32,941 nucleotides of DNA from Ruminococcus sp. 210702-SL.1.03 (GCF_020559915.1 NZ_JAJCLZ010000022.1:1-32941); one strand, 5' to 3'. Numbered from the stretch's first letter, positions 15,860 through 25,234 are shown. The notes: generated from the letters alone by a model not told the origin. Numbers and translations: made by a program.

Positions 15860-16996
15860 TCACTCTCTTTCCGTTTCGTCAGCGTCAGCGCCGCTTTCCG
15901 AAGCTTTCTTTGTATGCTTTTTCAGCTTGTTAAGTTTGTCTGATCTTTCCTGTTTTATCGTGTATTCGCGGTAGTCGTCGCCCAGTATGTTCGATAAATG
16001 CCGGCGAAATACCTCGTTCATCTGCTCGTTCATCGCGCTCTTCGGCACTGTGTATATATAGTCTTTCTTGAATATCAGCACATACAGCCCGCCGCAGTCG
16101 ATTACCTTTAGGTCTATGTCCTCAAATCTTATCATCACCGGCTGGTAGCTGTATATCCTGTCCCCCGCCAGCTCTGATTCTTCTATCACTATGCGCGAGT
16201 TGAAAAATGAAAGCTTGTAGCTGTCGTTCTTCACAGCGTCCGCCGAGTATACCGCCTCTTTCCGCGCGCTGCTGCTGTTCAGCCAAGTTATCCCGATTAC
16301 GGCTAAGCATATGAGCATCAGCACCCAGTTCAGGTAGCTTTTAGGATACACCAGCCCCGATATCAAGAATACCGCCGCCGCTATGCCGAAGCCTATCGTG
16401 AATCTCACATTCTTCGGCTTTATGAATTCGCGGTAGAAAAGCTCGTAGCCGTCCGCCGCCTGCTCCGGCGTTATCATGTACTCTGTGCTGAATATCTTTT
16501 TGTCCTTCTTCGGGTCGGCGGTTATGCGCTTCTTGCGGCTCTTGTCGAAAAGCTCCTGTACTTCGTCCTCTTCGTCTAAGTAGTCGAAGTCGTCCTGCTC
16601 TTCGCTCTCTTCATCGCCCTCCGCGCTCACTCCGCGCTTGCCTGCGTCTTTATCGCCCGTGCCGAAAAACATATCTTTCAGCACAGCTTTGTCCAGCAGC
16701 TCTGAGCTTTTCAGCTTGCCCTTTATCGCGTTCAGCGCTCCCTGTGGCTTTTCGCTCTCAGCGCTTTCGGCAGTTTCCGCCTCTGCGCTCTTTTCGGCTT
16801 TTTCAGACTTCTCAGCGCTCTCGCCTGCGCCCGCGCTCACCTGTATCTCGGGTACGCGCCCGCCGCTCTTCTCGCGCTGCTCCTCAGTCTGCTCTATTAT
16901 GTCTGATATGGCGGGAAAATCTGCTGCCGATACTTTGTTATCGGGCTTTTCGCTGTTTTCATTTTCCCCGCCGCGTCCTTCAAGTAGATCGTTCAA
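15860..16996 (-). CDS. YcxB-like (PH-like) membrane protein between gyrB and gyrA
   Basis: A 378-residue protein. Residues ~1-160 are acidic, low-complexity and probably disordered (runs of Glu, Ser, Lys; [15 protein letters not shown]). Two membrane helices follow (~197-219 and ~224-243). The remainder matches the YcxB-like C-terminal pattern ([54 protein letters not shown]). Function in the family is unknown. A membrane protein inside the gyrase operon is unusual and may reflect co-expression only. The start is TTG (16996) behind AAAGGA. Spacing to gyrA is 4 bases. Confidence 0.7.
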   Translation of the reverse strand: MNDLLEGRGGENENSEKPDNKVSAADFPAISDIIEQTEEQREKSGGRVPEIQVSAGAGESAEKSEKAEKSAEAETAESAESEKPQGALNAIKGKLKSSELLDKAVLKDMFFGTGDKDAGKRGVSAEGDEESEEQDDFDYLDEEDEVQELFDKSRKKRITADPKKDKKIFSTEYMITPEQAADGYELFYREFIKPKNVRFTIGFGIAAAVFLISGLVYPKSYLNWVLMLICLAVIGITWLNSSSARKEAVYSADAVKNDSYKLSFFNSRIVIEESELAGDRIYSYQPVMIRFEDIDLKVIDCGGLYVLIFKKDYIYTVPKSAMNEQMNEVFRRHLSNILGDDYREYTIKQERSDKLNKLKKHTKKASESGADADETERE

Positions 16997-17017
16997 TGTA
17001 ATAATGATCCTTTCGCT

Positions 17018-19060
17018 TTATACGTCAAGGTTTGTAGCATACTGCGCGTTCTTCTCTATAAAATCTCTTCTCGGCTCTACCTTGTCGCCCATCAGTATGG
17101 TAAAGGCTTCGTCCGCTTTCTGCGCGTCTTCTACTGATATTTTTATCATAGTCCTGCGCTCTGGGTCTAGGGTAGTTTCCCAAAGCTGCGTCGGGTTCAT
17201 CTCACCAAGACCTTTGTAGCGCTGTATGTCTACCTTTAGGTTCGATTCTCCCGCAAGCTCCGAAGCGTACATATCGCGCTCTTCTTCCGAGAATGCGTAG
17301 CGTACCTGCTTGCCGCGCCATACCTTGAAAAGCGGCGGCTGCGCGCAGTAAACGTGTCCATCTTCTATCAGCGGACGCATATATCTGAAAAAGAATGTCA
17401 GCAGCAGCGTGCGTATGTGCGAGCCGTCAACATCGGCATCGGCCATGATTATAACTTTGCCGTATCTCAGCTTGCTTATGTCAAAATCTTCGCCGATAGA
17501 TGTTCCCAGCGCCGTTACTACCGGCATCAGCTTTTCGTTGCCGTATACTTTGTCTATGCGCGCTTTCTCTACGTTCAGCATCTTGCCCCAGAGGGGAAGT
17601 ATCGCCTGGAATTTTCTGTCGCGGCCCTCTTTGGCAGAGCCGCCCGCCGAATCTCCCTCTACGATGTATATTTCCGTGTACTCGTTGTTTCTGTCAGAGC
17701 AGTCCGCCAGCTTGCCCGGCAGGCTGGAGCTTTCCAGTGCCGATTTGCGCTTTCTCGCGAGGTCGCGCGCGTTCTTAGCCGCCTCTCTCGCCCTCTGCGC
17801 CGCCATTGATTTCTCAAATATCGTCTTTGCTACCTGCGGATTTTTCTCTAGGTAGTCCATCAGCTTGTCTGAAACTATCCTGTCTACCAGCGGCTTTACT
17901 TCGGGATTTCCCAGCCTTCCCTTTGTCTGACCCTCAAATTCGCAGTTCGTCAGCTTTACTGAGATTATCGCCGTAAGGCCCTCGCGCACGTCGTCGCCCA
18001 TCAGCTTGTCGCCGTCTTTCAGCAGGCCGAATTTCTTTCCGTACTCGTTTATTACCTTAGTCAGCGCCGTCTTGAAGCCCGTTTCGTGCGTGCCGCCGTC
18101 GGGCGTGTGGATATTATTAGCAAATGATAGCACAAATTCCGTGTAGCTGGTGTTGTACTGCATAGCTATCTCGGCGAAAATATCGCCCTCCATGCCCTGA
18201 ATGTGTATTACCTCGGGTATAATGGCGTCCGCCGCTTTAGATCTGTGTATGTGCTCTACAAATTCCCTGATACCGCCCTCGTAGTGCAGAGTTTCGGTCT
18301 GTATATTTTCTGGGTCGCGCGAGTCGGTGAATACTATCTTCAGACCCGCGTTGAGGAAAGCCTGTTCGCGCAGACGGCGAAGCAGAGTTTCGTAATCATA
18401 CACCGTAGTTTCGGTAAATATCTCGGGGTCTGCCTTGAATTTTATTACAGAGCCGGTGCGCTCGGTAGTGCCGATGACTTTTAGCGGCTCGGAGTATTTT
18501 CCGCGTTCAAAGCGCTGGAAGTGAACGTTTTTGCCGTCGTAGATAGTCAGCTCCAGCCATTCGCTGAGGGCGTTTACAACAGAAGCGCCAACGCCGTGCA
18601 GACCGCCCGCGACCTTGTATCCGCCGCCGCCGAATTTACCGCCTGCGTGGAGGACTGTGAAAACTACGGTCGCGGCAGAGATACCCTCTTTGGGGTGGAT
18701 ACCGGTAGGTATACCGCGTCCGTTGTCGGAAACCTGTATCACGTCGCCGGGAAGAATATCTACGTCTATCTGTGTGCAGTAGCCTGCGAGGGCTTCGTCG
18801 ATAGCGTTGTCCACTATCTCGTACACGAGGTGGTGCAGACCGTGAGGGCCGCTTGAGCCGATGTACATACCGGGGCGTTTTCTTACAGCCTCCAGACCTT
18901 CGAGGACTTGTATCTGATTTTCGTCGTAGTTATTATTTTCATCAACGCGGGAGATCTCAGCCGCTTCGATTTCCTCGGCGACGATCTGTTCAGCGTTATC
19001 AGCGGTAGGCTGAGAGCCGATTTCGTTCAAATTCTGATTGTTTTCGATATTCATATTCAA
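17018..19060 (-). CDS. gyrB: DNA gyrase subunit B
   Basis: A 680-residue ATPase subunit of gyrase. The GHKL ATPase has [27 protein letters not shown] and [16 protein letters not shown]; the Toprim domain has [34 protein letters not shown] and [17 protein letters not shown]; the tail has [17 protein letters not shown]. An Asn/Glu-rich N-terminal extension of ~45 residues precedes the ATPase core. I place the start at TTG (19060), seven bases after GGAGG; an ATG at 19054 is the alternative. First gene of gyrB-ycxB-gyrA. Confidence 0.95.
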   Translation of the reverse strand: MNMNIENNQNLNEIGSQPTADNAEQIVAEEIEAAEISRVDENNNYDENQIQVLEGLEAVRKRPGMYIGSSGPHGLHHLVYEIVDNAIDEALAGYCTQIDVDILPGDVIQVSDNGRGIPTGIHPKEGISAATVVFTVLHAGGKFGGGGYKVAGGLHGVGASVVNALSEWLELTIYDGKNVHFQRFERGKYSEPLKVIGTTERTGSVIKFKADPEIFTETTVYDYETLLRRLREQAFLNAGLKIVFTDSRDPENIQTETLHYEGGIREFVEHIHRSKAADAIIPEVIHIQGMEGDIFAEIAMQYNTSYTEFVLSFANNIHTPDGGTHETGFKTALTKVINEYGKKFGLLKDGDKLMGDDVREGLTAIISVKLTNCEFEGQTKGRLGNPEVKPLVDRIVSDKLMDYLEKNPQVAKTIFEKSMAAQRAREAAKNARDLARKRKSALESSSLPGKLADCSDRNNEYTEIYIVEGDSAGGSAKEGRDRKFQAILPLWGKMLNVEKARIDKVYGNEKLMPVVTALGTSIGEDFDISKLRYGKVIIMADADVDGSHIRTLLLTFFFRYMRPLIEDGHVYCAQPPLFKVWRGKQVRYAFSEEERDMYASELAGESNLKVDIQRYKGLGEMNPTQLWETTLDPERRTMIKISVEDAQKADEAFTILMGDKVEPRRDFIEKNAQYATNLDV

Positions 19061-19112
19061 GATCTTACCTCCAGTTTTGGAAATTTGGATAGCCAAGTTC
19101 CCACGTTGTTAA

Positions 19113-19142
19113 TATCTAAATTAAAGTAAAAGCCCCTGTCAA
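19113..19142 (-). promoter_or_regulatory. Probable gyrB promoter
   Basis: Minus strand TTGACA (19142-19137); at 17 bases the -10 is TTAGAT, at 18 bases TAGATA. The -35 is perfect, the -10 moderate. It lies between mosaic repeat B and gyrB. Confidence 0.55.
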
Positions 19143-19164
19143 TAGAAGCGGCTGCAAGGCGCGT

Positions 19165-19285
19165 GTAAAGTCAGCATCGCTGATTTCCACGCGCCGCTTG
19201 AGCACGCGCTTTTTTTAAATTCACGCCGTTTATGGGCGTGCGCTAGGCGTTGCTTCCGCGGCTTTTACGTTGTTCGGGATTATGA
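19165..19285 (-). repeat. Mosaic palindromic repeat, degenerate copy B
   Basis: In the remB-gyrB spacer. On the minus strand it reads GAACAACGTAAAAGCCGCGG, then GGCGTGAATTTAAAAAAAGC, then a diverged form of the GCGCG...GCGCGTGGAAA core (GCGCGTGCTCAAGCGGCGCG, GTGGAAATCAGCGATGCTGA). The core pairs as GCGCGTG...CACGCGC. The order of modules is the same as in copies A, C and D, with loop sequences diverged. Confidence 0.55.
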
Positions 19286-19306
19286 TTAGGATAGTTACCG
19301 TTCTTT

Positions 19307-19573
19307 TCAAACGTCCAGCTTACCCTTTGCCCTTCCCGCGATAGTTCGCGGCGATACCCTGCTTACATACACCCGCTCGTCTAATATCTCTCTATCAAAC
19401 GTTACCACAAAACTCCTCGGTATCTCCTCCGTACAGCTTACATCTCGCTTCCGCGCCGCCGCTGTTCTCAAATACTCCCTCGTGTCCTGCGATACCGTCG
19501 CTCTCTCTATGTCAAATACCCCTATTATCTCGCTGTCTTTCACCATCGCGCCATTCCCGATGTGTACATACAC
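19307..19573 (-). CDS. remB: DUF370 protein, RemB/YaaB type
   Basis: An 88-residue protein of the DUF370/RemA-RemB family (VHIGNGAMVKDSEIIGVFDIERATVSQDTREYL). In Bacillus yaaB (remB) sits at the same place between recF and gyrB and affects extracellular-matrix gene expression. The start is GTG, 1 base after the recF stop, so the genes are probably coupled. Function is inferred from family and position. Confidence 0.8.
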   Translation of the reverse strand: MYVHIGNGAMVKDSEIIGVFDIERATVSQDTREYLRTAAARKRDVSCTEEIPRSFVVTFDREILDERVYVSRVSPRTIAGRAKGKLDV

Positions 19574-19574
19574 C

Positions 19575-20693
19575 TCAGATCACTCTCCCGCTGTTTATCT
19601 TGATAACTTTACCTCCCGCGGCTCGCCCTCTCAGGGCTTCCTCGCCGCAGCAGGTGATTATTACTTGCATATCTCTTATCTTGCTCATCACAAACTCCTG
19701 CCGACCCGCGTCAAGTTCGCTCATTACATCGTCCAGCAGTATGCAGGGCGCGTCGCCCGTTTCTTCGCTCAGTATATACGCCTGAGCCAGCTTCATGATA
19801 AGCGCTATCGACCTGTGCTGCCCCTGCGAAGCATATTCTTTCGCGTACATTCCGTTTATCTTGCAGTGCAGGTCGTCGCGGTGTACCCCTTTCAGCGTGA
19901 ACCCCGCGCGCATATCCTCCGCACGGCTCTTCTTCAGCGCCTCAGCATACTCCGCCGCAAGGTCGTTCCGGTAATCAGTTCGCCCCTGCAAATTTTCATA
20001 TATAGTCGAATGATATTCTATCTCAAGCCGCTCACGCCCCTGCGAGATCTCGCTGTAAAGCTTCTGAGCCGCCATTTCCAGCTTTTTGCAGTAGTTGTAC
20101 CTCAGCATTGATATATACGCGCCCATCTGCGCCAGCTGTATGTCCCATATGTCCAGCATATCGCCGATGTCCGCCGTTTGGTACGCCGCTTTTAGCTGAG
20201 TGTTCCTCTGCTCCAGCAGCCTGCGGTATTTGTCTACCACCCGCCTGTACGAACGCTTTATCTGCGATACCGAAAGGTCGGCAAAGCTGCGCCGCACCTC
20301 GGGCGAGCCTTTTGAAAGCTCCAGATCTTCGGGCGTGAATACTACGCACTCCAGCGCGCCGAAAAGCCCCGAGGGATTCTTTACGCTTACGCCGTTGAGC
20401 GCTATCTTCTTGCTGCGTATCTCGCTTCTTATCAGCGTGTAGTCTATCTGCTGCGTGCGCCGCTTGTCCGCGAAACGCAAGCCTATGTCAAAGCGCTCGC
20501 CGCCTAGGCGTATCAGCTCGCGGTCTTTCGCCCCGCGAAAACTTCTCTCGCCCGTGCACAGCCATATCGCTTCGAGTATGTTGGTCTTGCCCTGCGCGTT
20601 CTGCCCGCATATCACGTTCAGCTCGGGGTGCAGGTCTATGTCTATATTTTCCAGATTTCTGAACCCGTCCGCGCTGAAATGCTCTATTCTCAT
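19575..20693 (-). CDS. recF: DNA replication and repair protein RecF
   Basis: A 372-residue SMC-like ATPase that loads RecA at gaps with RecO/RecR. Walker A is CGQNAQGKTN (~30-39), the ABC signature lies in YASQGQHRSIALIMKLAQA, and Walker B is ILLDDVMSELD, all intact. The ATG follows the S4 gene by 3 bases. Standard length and place in the dnaA-dnaN-S4-recF-remB-gyrB series. Confidence 0.96.
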   Translation of the reverse strand: MRIEHFSADGFRNLENIDIDLHPELNVICGQNAQGKTNILEAIWLCTGERSFRGAKDRELIRLGGERFDIGLRFADKRRTQQIDYTLIRSEIRSKKIALNGVSVKNPSGLFGALECVVFTPEDLELSKGSPEVRRSFADLSVSQIKRSYRRVVDKYRRLLEQRNTQLKAAYQTADIGDMLDIWDIQLAQMGAYISMLRYNYCKKLEMAAQKLYSEISQGRERLEIEYHSTIYENLQGRTDYRNDLAAEYAEALKKSRAEDMRAGFTLKGVHRDDLHCKINGMYAKEYASQGQHRSIALIMKLAQAYILSEETGDAPCILLDDVMSELDAGRQEFVMSKIRDMQVIITCCGEEALRGRAAGGKVIKINSGRVI

Positions 20694-20696
20694 GCT

Positions 20697-20936
20697 TTAT
20701 TCCGCAGCCGCGGCGGTGCTCACTATCTCCAGCTTCAGCGAAAGCTCGTCTATCTCGGCGCAGTCGCCGTTTCTCAGCTTTTTGCCGCGCATGGTGCAAA
20801 CCTCGCCGTTCACTTTAATCCGTCCCTCAGCGATGACCTCTTTGGCGATCCCGCCCGTTTCAGTAACGCCCGCGTATTTCAGCAGCGAGTCGAGCTTGAT
20901 GTACTCGGTGTTTATCTTTATCTTTTCGCTTCTCAT
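20697..20936 (-). CDS. S4-domain RNA-binding protein YaaA type
   Basis: A 79-residue protein with one S4 RNA-binding domain ([46 protein letters not shown]). Its homologue YaaA (RlbA) lies between dnaN and recF in many Firmicutes; a role in ribosome assembly has been suggested for the family. The ATG at 20936 fits the usual family length and has GAGGGAAG 13 bases upstream; a TTG at 20960, 8 codons earlier, has AAGGA five bases before it and cannot be excluded. Confidence 0.88.
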   Translation of the reverse strand: MRSEKIKINTEYIKLDSLLKYAGVTETGGIAKEVIAEGRIKVNGEVCTMRGKKLRNGDCAEIDELSLKLEIVSTAAAAE

Positions 20937-20961
20937 TATCTTAAAATCTTCCCTCTGCAAT

Positions 20962-22074
20962 TTATTCCTTCGGCAGTCTTACAGGCAGCACAAGGTATGT
21001 GTAGCTTTCGCCGTTTAAGGGCATTATCTTCATAGGCAGCAAACTTCCGCCAAGCTGCAGCTTTACCTTTTCGTCGCTTACCGCCTTTAGCGGGTCGAGG
21101 AAAAAGCGGCATTTAAAGCCTATCTCCATAGATGTTCCGTTAATGTCGGCGCTTATCTCGTCGTGCACTTTGCCGAGCGAGCGCGTCGAGCATTTTATGG
21201 ATATTTGACCGTTGTCGAACATACAGCGTACAGGGCTGGGGTTCTTTTCGTTTATCAGCAGCAGGCAGCGTTCGAGGGTGCGTATCAGCTTCACGCGGTC
21301 TACCACCACTTCGGTCGTCCAAGTGCTGGGTATAGCGCTCTTGTACGGGTGGAACTCGCCCTCCAGCAGGCGCGAATTTACAAGGTAGTTGCCTACCTGG
21401 AAAATAATGTGCTTTTTAGCAAGGAAGAGCGAGCATACCTCGTTCTCGTCGTCTGAGAGCAGCTTCGATACCTCGTCGAGGTTCTTAGCGGGCACTACGA
21501 ATTTCAGCTCGCCCTCGTAGGAGATCGGCTCGGTGCGTACCGCTAGGCGGTAGCCGTCTATCGCCGCGACTGTAAGGGTGTTGTTTTCTATCTCAAAAAG
21601 TTCGCCTTTTAGGATCGGCTTTATGTCGAGCTGCGAAGCGGCGAATTTAGTCTGCTGTATCATGCTTTTTAGCACAGGCTGAGAGATCTTCACCTCGGTG
21701 GAAGAGTCTTTGCCTGGCAGTTCGGGGTAATCGTCGGCGGGGATAGCGTTGAGGTTGTAAGAAGTAACGCCGCATTCGAGGGTTATCATGTAGTCGTCTG
21801 ATACCTCGAAGAGAAGTTCATCGTCGGGCATTTTGCGAACCATTTCGCAGATAATGCGGGAGTTTACGATAAAGTCAGCGCTGTCGGCGGAGCGTATCTC
21901 GAGGTTAGTGCGGATACCGATTTCGAGGTCGTAGCCGGTAAGTTCGAGGTTATTTTGGCGGATAGAGAATTTGATACCTTCGAGTGCGGAGAAAGCCGAC
22001 CTGTCGGATACCGCCTTTGAAACGTTGTTAAGCGCTTCTGAGAGTTTAATTTTATCGCAAGTAAATCTAGTCAT
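20962..22074 (-). CDS. dnaN: DNA polymerase III sliding clamp (beta subunit)
   Basis: A 370-residue ring-forming clamp subunit tethering DNA polymerase III. Three clamp repeats; N-terminus [23 protein letters not shown], central [26 protein letters not shown]-terminus [13 protein letters not shown], which is the usual clamp ending. Ribosome binding site AAAGGAG, eight bases before the ATG. No clear promoter is seen in the AT-rich 120 bases before mosaic repeat C. About 1.5 kb separates it from dnaA, much longer than usual. Confidence 0.97.
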   Translation of the reverse strand: MTRFTCDKIKLSEALNNVSKAVSDRSAFSALEGIKFSIRQNNLELTGYDLEIGIRTNLEIRSADSADFIVNSRIICEMVRKMPDDELLFEVSDDYMITLECGVTSYNLNAIPADDYPELPGKDSSTEVKISQPVLKSMIQQTKFAASQLDIKPILKGELFEIENNTLTVAAIDGYRLAVRTEPISYEGELKFVVPAKNLDEVSKLLSDDENEVCSLFLAKKHIIFQVGNYLVNSRLLEGEFHPYKSAIPSTWTTEVVVDRVKLIRTLERCLLLINEKNPSPVRCMFDNGQISIKCSTRSLGKVHDEISADINGTSMEIGFKCRFFLDPLKAVSDEKVKLQLGGSLLPMKIMPLNGESYTYLVLPVRLPKE

Positions 22075-22200
22075 AGTAACTCCTTTCGGTAGAGTAAAAA
22101 TCTATCAATGAAAATAATTAACAATAATTAGCAAAACATTAAAACGTAATGTATAACGAAACAAAGTAAAAGCCAAATCAAAGTGGCTAAAAATTAAAAA

Positions 22201-22455
22201 GCGCGGGATGCAACGACGCGTGGAAAGTCGGCGAAGCCGAATTTCCTGCCGTTGCCGAGGGGGTCGAGGGGGGCGAGAAGCCCCAATCGTCGCCGTCCGC
22301 AGACGGCGAAACCCCTACCCGAAGGGCGCTCCGCATAGGGTGAATTGGATAATAGTCCGGTGGACTATTATCCAAGAGGGGCATGCCCTGCAAGGGAGGG
22401 CTGCCCCTAGTGTGTCGCCCGCAGACAGCCCCCTTCAAGGGCGCACGCCCTTGAA
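22201..22455 (+). repeat. Mosaic palindromic repeat, long copy C
   Basis: Longest copy. Modules on the plus strand: core GCGCGGGATGCAACGACGCG with TCGGCGAAGCCGA; GGGCGAGAAGCCCC; CGCCGTCCGCAGACGGCG; CCTACCCGAAGGGCG; a 14-bp perfect stem at 22345-22358/22362-22375 with loop GGT; AGGGGCATGCCCT (22377-22389); and a 22-bp near-perfect palindrome at 22434-22455. It lies between dnaN and oriC. Open frames through it are by-products of the GC-rich palindromes. Confidence 0.75.
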
Positions 22456-22787
22456 CGAACTAAGTAAAAGCCTCAAACCAACCACAACAGTATGTATGAC
22501 CATGACATACATAAATACATATATATCCAAGTATTCCCACACCCTGAGCCGTTCAAACAAGCTTGCTTTACTGCATTTTCCAACGCGTTTGAAGTGCTTT
22601 CTCGGGGGGATAACTATGTATAAGTATAAATATCTGTATATATATATGGCATTGGATAGCCGTAGGGTATTCTTTGCGTTTGTTCGTGCCTGCAAGGGCT
22701 TGCGCCCTTGTTTGGTTTAATTGTTGTTCGCCGCAAAATCGCTTCGCTCTTTGCGGATTGTGCCGACATTAAGAGGATTGCGTTTAG

Positions 22788-22870
22788 AAAATGCGGGGCT
22801 GTTCGGGTTTTATGGTTTGATATATTCGCTTCTTTCGAGCGTTCTCCGTTTTTTGGCAGCCCCGCATTTT
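22788..22870. repeat. 14-bp perfect inverted repeat in the dnaN-dnaA spacer
   Basis: AAAATGCGGGGCTG (22788-22801) and CAGCCCCGCATTTT (22857-22870) with a 55-base loop that itself contains CGCTTCTTTCGAGCG. A second hairpin (CCGCAAA...TTTGCGG) sits just left, near 22731-22756. Together with copies C and D on either side this may be a degenerate mobile or structural element. No gene is supported in 22460-22930. Confidence 0.5.
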
Positions 22871-22931
22871 GGGGATTGCTTTTGTTTAAGAGGATATTTT
22901 GATGGGATAATTTCTGCTTTGTGATCTTCTC

Positions 22932-23031
22932 ACTCCAGGGGGCTTCTCGCCCCCTTCGACCCCTCGGCAACGGCAGGAAATTCGGCTTCGCCGACTTTCC
23001 ACGCGTCGTTGCATCCCGCGCTTCTTAATTT
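22932..23031 (-). repeat. Mosaic palindromic repeat, copy D
   Basis: On the minus strand 23021-22937 repeats about 85 bases of the start of copy C (GCGCGGGATGCAACGACGCG, TCGGCGAAGCCGA, TTTCCTGCCGTTGCCGAGG, GGGCGAGAAGCCCC), with only a few differences. C and D are inverted relative to each other with about 650 bp between them. Confidence 0.7.
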
Positions 23032-23282
23032 CACGCTTCACTTTGTTCAAAGCTTCACTTTTATTCCGCGTTCTAAATTTCAACAAACGCTTTTTTTAAA
23101 CGCTCAAAAATCATAGCTTCTCACTATCTTATAACAAACATAACTAACTTTTATTTTAGCAGTAGTATTAGTGTCGGTTGAAAACTCCTAAAACTACTCC
23201 TATACCCCCTCAAACCTCAGCATTTTCTACGGTTTTGTTCTCCAAACTTCTCAACTGTCTTTCATTAGCCTTTCAACTGCTT

Positions 23283-23550
23283 TGTTGATTTTCTCAACCC
23301 ATTTTCTGGTGTGTTAAAACTGTTGGCTTTTTGTGTGTTGATTGTTGATAAAACCCCGCCTTTTTTGTTGAATCACTCCCGCAGTTTGAAAACTCCTTGT
23401 TGATTCCGTTGACTTCCCCTTTTCCGACTTTTTTCGTAAAATTTCTTTTCACTTAGCTTTTTCAAGCATTATCTCGCTCTTGTCTTCTCAATTTTCATTA
23501 AAGTTAAATTGTTGAAAACTCTGTTGATAATGTTGAAAAAAAGCTAAAAA
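23283..23550. other. oriC: Probable oriC: DnaA-box-like cluster
   Basis: TGTTGATAA (complement TTATCAACA, one mismatch to the DnaA box TTATCCACA) at 23343-23351 and 23522-23530; related TGTTGAAAA at 23510-23518 and 23531-23539; TGTTGATT or TGTTGAAT at 23283, 23336, 23366 and 23398. All eight are in the same orientation. The final triplet (23510, 23522, 23531) is tightly spaced and followed by AAAAAAAGCTAAAAATTTTTTA, suitable as an unwinding element. Position downstream of dnaA, before dnaN, is a typical Firmicutes origin site. The region 23032-23282 is AT-rich with no recognised gene. Confidence 0.65.
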
Positions 23551-23588
23551 TTTTTTACTGCCATTTTCAGACAGTCTTAAAAAATGTA
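23551..23588 (-). terminator. Weak terminator behind dnaA
   Basis: Minus strand TTTTTTAAGACTGTC, loop TGAAAAT, GGCAGTAAAAAA, the flanking T and A runs extending the stem. It may terminate dnaA transcription before the DnaA boxes; support is modest. Confidence 0.3.
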
Positions 23589-24959
23589 TTATACCTCTTT
23601 CAGATTTTTGATGATGTCGTCTACCGTTTCTTTTAAGTCACTGTTAGTTTTTAACAGCTTCGCTACATCTTGATAGTGTATCGTCATCGTGGAATGGTTC
23701 TTGTTCAGCTCGTTTCCTATCTGAATGTACGTCATTCCCTTTATCTCTTTCATGAGGTATATAGTGATCTTTCTTGCAAGCGATATGTTGGCCCTGCGGT
23801 TCTGCGAACGTATGTCGTCAGGCGTTACGTTAAAAGCCGTCGCTACTTCTGATATTATCCTGTCAGTAGTTATCTCCGTCGGGTGGTTCTCTATCATTAC
23901 TTCTTTGATAACTCGCTGTACCATCGAGATAGAGGGCGACTCGCTCGTGTATATCGTCAGCGCCTTTATCTTGTTCATCGTGCCTTCCAGCTGACGTATG
24001 TTCGTCTTTATCTTTTCTGCGATGAGCCGCGCAAGGTTGTCCTTTATCTGTAAGTCTAAAAGCTCCGCCTTGCATTTGATTATCGCCATTCGCGTTTCAA
24101 AGTCGGGCGGCTGTATGTCTACCTGCATTCCCAGCAGAAAACGTGAACGTATGCGGTTCTCCAGCTTTGAGATCTTGCTCGGCGCTATGTCTGAGGTCAA
24201 TACTATCTGCTTTCCCGCATTGTAAAGGTCGTTGAATGTGTGGAAAAATTCCTCCTGCACCGCGTCTTTGTTGATGATGAACTGTATATCGTCTATCAGC
24301 AGGTAGTCCGCGCTGCGGTATTTGTTGTGAAATTCGTTCGTCGAGCGTTCAGAAAGCGCCTGTACGAATTCGTTAGTGAAATTCTCGGTGGTGGTGTAGA
24401 TGAGGTTCATCTCGGGGTGGTTCTGCTTTACCTGCGCTTCTATAGCTTTCATAAGGTGCGTCTTGCCGAGGCCTGAGTCGCCGTATATGAAAAGCGGGTT
24501 GAACATATTGTTGTTGTCCCCCTCGCCGCCGTCGGCTTTGTTCGCCACCGCCGTGCAGCAGGCGTATGCCAGCTCGTTCGATTTGCCCTTGATGAAGTTG
24601 TCGAAGGTCAGCTTTTCCTGTACTCCCGCTACGGTGGGCGTGTGGCCCGCAGGCTCTGCCGCCATAGCTGAGGTAAATTGCGGCTGCGCCGCGCTCTCGC
24701 TGTCCTTGCTCTTTACCAGCAGCCTTATCTCTACGGGGAAGCCCATCACGTTCTCAAACGCTTCTTTTAGGCTCGGCTCGTATATATCCAGCGTGGTCTT
24801 TTTCGTAAATTCGCTCTCCGTAAGCAGAAAAGCGGTGTTGTTCTCAAATTTGTATGGTTCAAGTACAGCCAGCCATCTTTTATACCCTACTTCGCTTACG
24901 TTCGGCAGCTGTCTTAAATATTTCAAAACGCTTTCAAAAACGTCGTTGAAAGACTCCAT
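23589..24959 (-). CDS. dnaA: Chromosomal replication initiator DnaA
   Basis: A 456-residue AAA+ initiator. Domain I: residues ~1-85 (SFNDVFESVLKYLRQLP...). Domain III: Walker A YGDSGLGKTHLM, Walker B LLIDDIQFI, and RIRSRFLLG. Domain IV: RRANISLARKITIYLMKE and a helix-turn-helix motif that reads NKNHSTMTIHY where most DnaA proteins have G-R-D-H-T/S-T. The conserved Asp is Asn here. The ATG at 24959 follows GGAAGG by nine bases; more upstream Met codons have poorer sites. Its promoter is at 25053-25081 and oriC lies downstream. Confidence 0.97.
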   Translation of the reverse strand: MESFNDVFESVLKYLRQLPNVSEVGYKRWLAVLEPYKFENNTAFLLTESEFTKKTTLDIYEPSLKEAFENVMGFPVEIRLLVKSKDSESAAQPQFTSAMAAEPAGHTPTVAGVQEKLTFDNFIKGKSNELAYACCTAVANKADGGEGDNNNMFNPLFIYGDSGLGKTHLMKAIEAQVKQNHPEMNLIYTTTENFTNEFVQALSERSTNEFHNKYRSADYLLIDDIQFIINKDAVQEEFFHTFNDLYNAGKQIVLTSDIAPSKISKLENRIRSRFLLGMQVDIQPPDFETRMAIIKCKAELLDLQIKDNLARLIAEKIKTNIRQLEGTMNKIKALTIYTSESPSISMVQRVIKEVMIENHPTEITTDRIISEVATAFNVTPDDIRSQNRRANISLARKITIYLMKEIKGMTYIQIGNELNKNHSTMTIHYQDVAKLLKTNSDLKETVDDIIKNLKEV

Positions 24960-25052
24960 CAATAAATACCTTCCCTTCATAACTTTCGTGAATGGCAAAT
25001 CATGCCATCTTCTTGAAGGCATACTTCACCGTAAAAATATCGTTTCCTTATT

Positions 25053-25081
25053 ATTATAACATATATTAAACAAAATTTCAA
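25053..25081 (-). promoter_or_regulatory. dnaA promoter
   Basis: Minus strand TTGAAA (25081-25076), 17 bases, TATAAT (25058-25053). The leader to dnaA is about 85 bases. No perfect DnaA box is seen around it. Confidence 0.75.
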
Positions 25082-25177
25082 GTGCGCCGCATTTATAATA
25101 ATGTAGAAATTTCAATTGTTTTTTTAGTTGTTTTTTTACGCCATTTTTTTGCAAAACGCGTTTATGGCGCACGAACG

Positions 25178-25211
25178 CCCCTGTACGGCGCGTTTTCTCT
25201 CCGTGCAGGGG
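25178..25211 (-). terminator. Hairpin closing the phage cassette
   Basis: CCCCTGTACGG (25178-25188) pairs with CCGTGCAGGGG (25201-25211), 11 bp with one G-U on the minus-strand RNA, loop of 12. No long U tract follows immediately, so it may be a weak terminator. It separates the phage genes from the dnaA promoter. Confidence 0.45.
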
Positions 25212-25234
25212 TATCCGTTGTGGGTCTTGCCGCC

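Noticed and set aside
22614..22970. 118-codon minus-strand frame in the dnaN-dnaA spacer
   Set aside because: Runs through palindromic repeats and the 14-bp inverted repeat; composition Lys/Asn/Arg-rich with no domain or ribosome binding site.
22201..23031. CRISPR array
   Set aside because: Repeats are palindromic modules of different lengths, not identical units with regular spacers; no cas genes.
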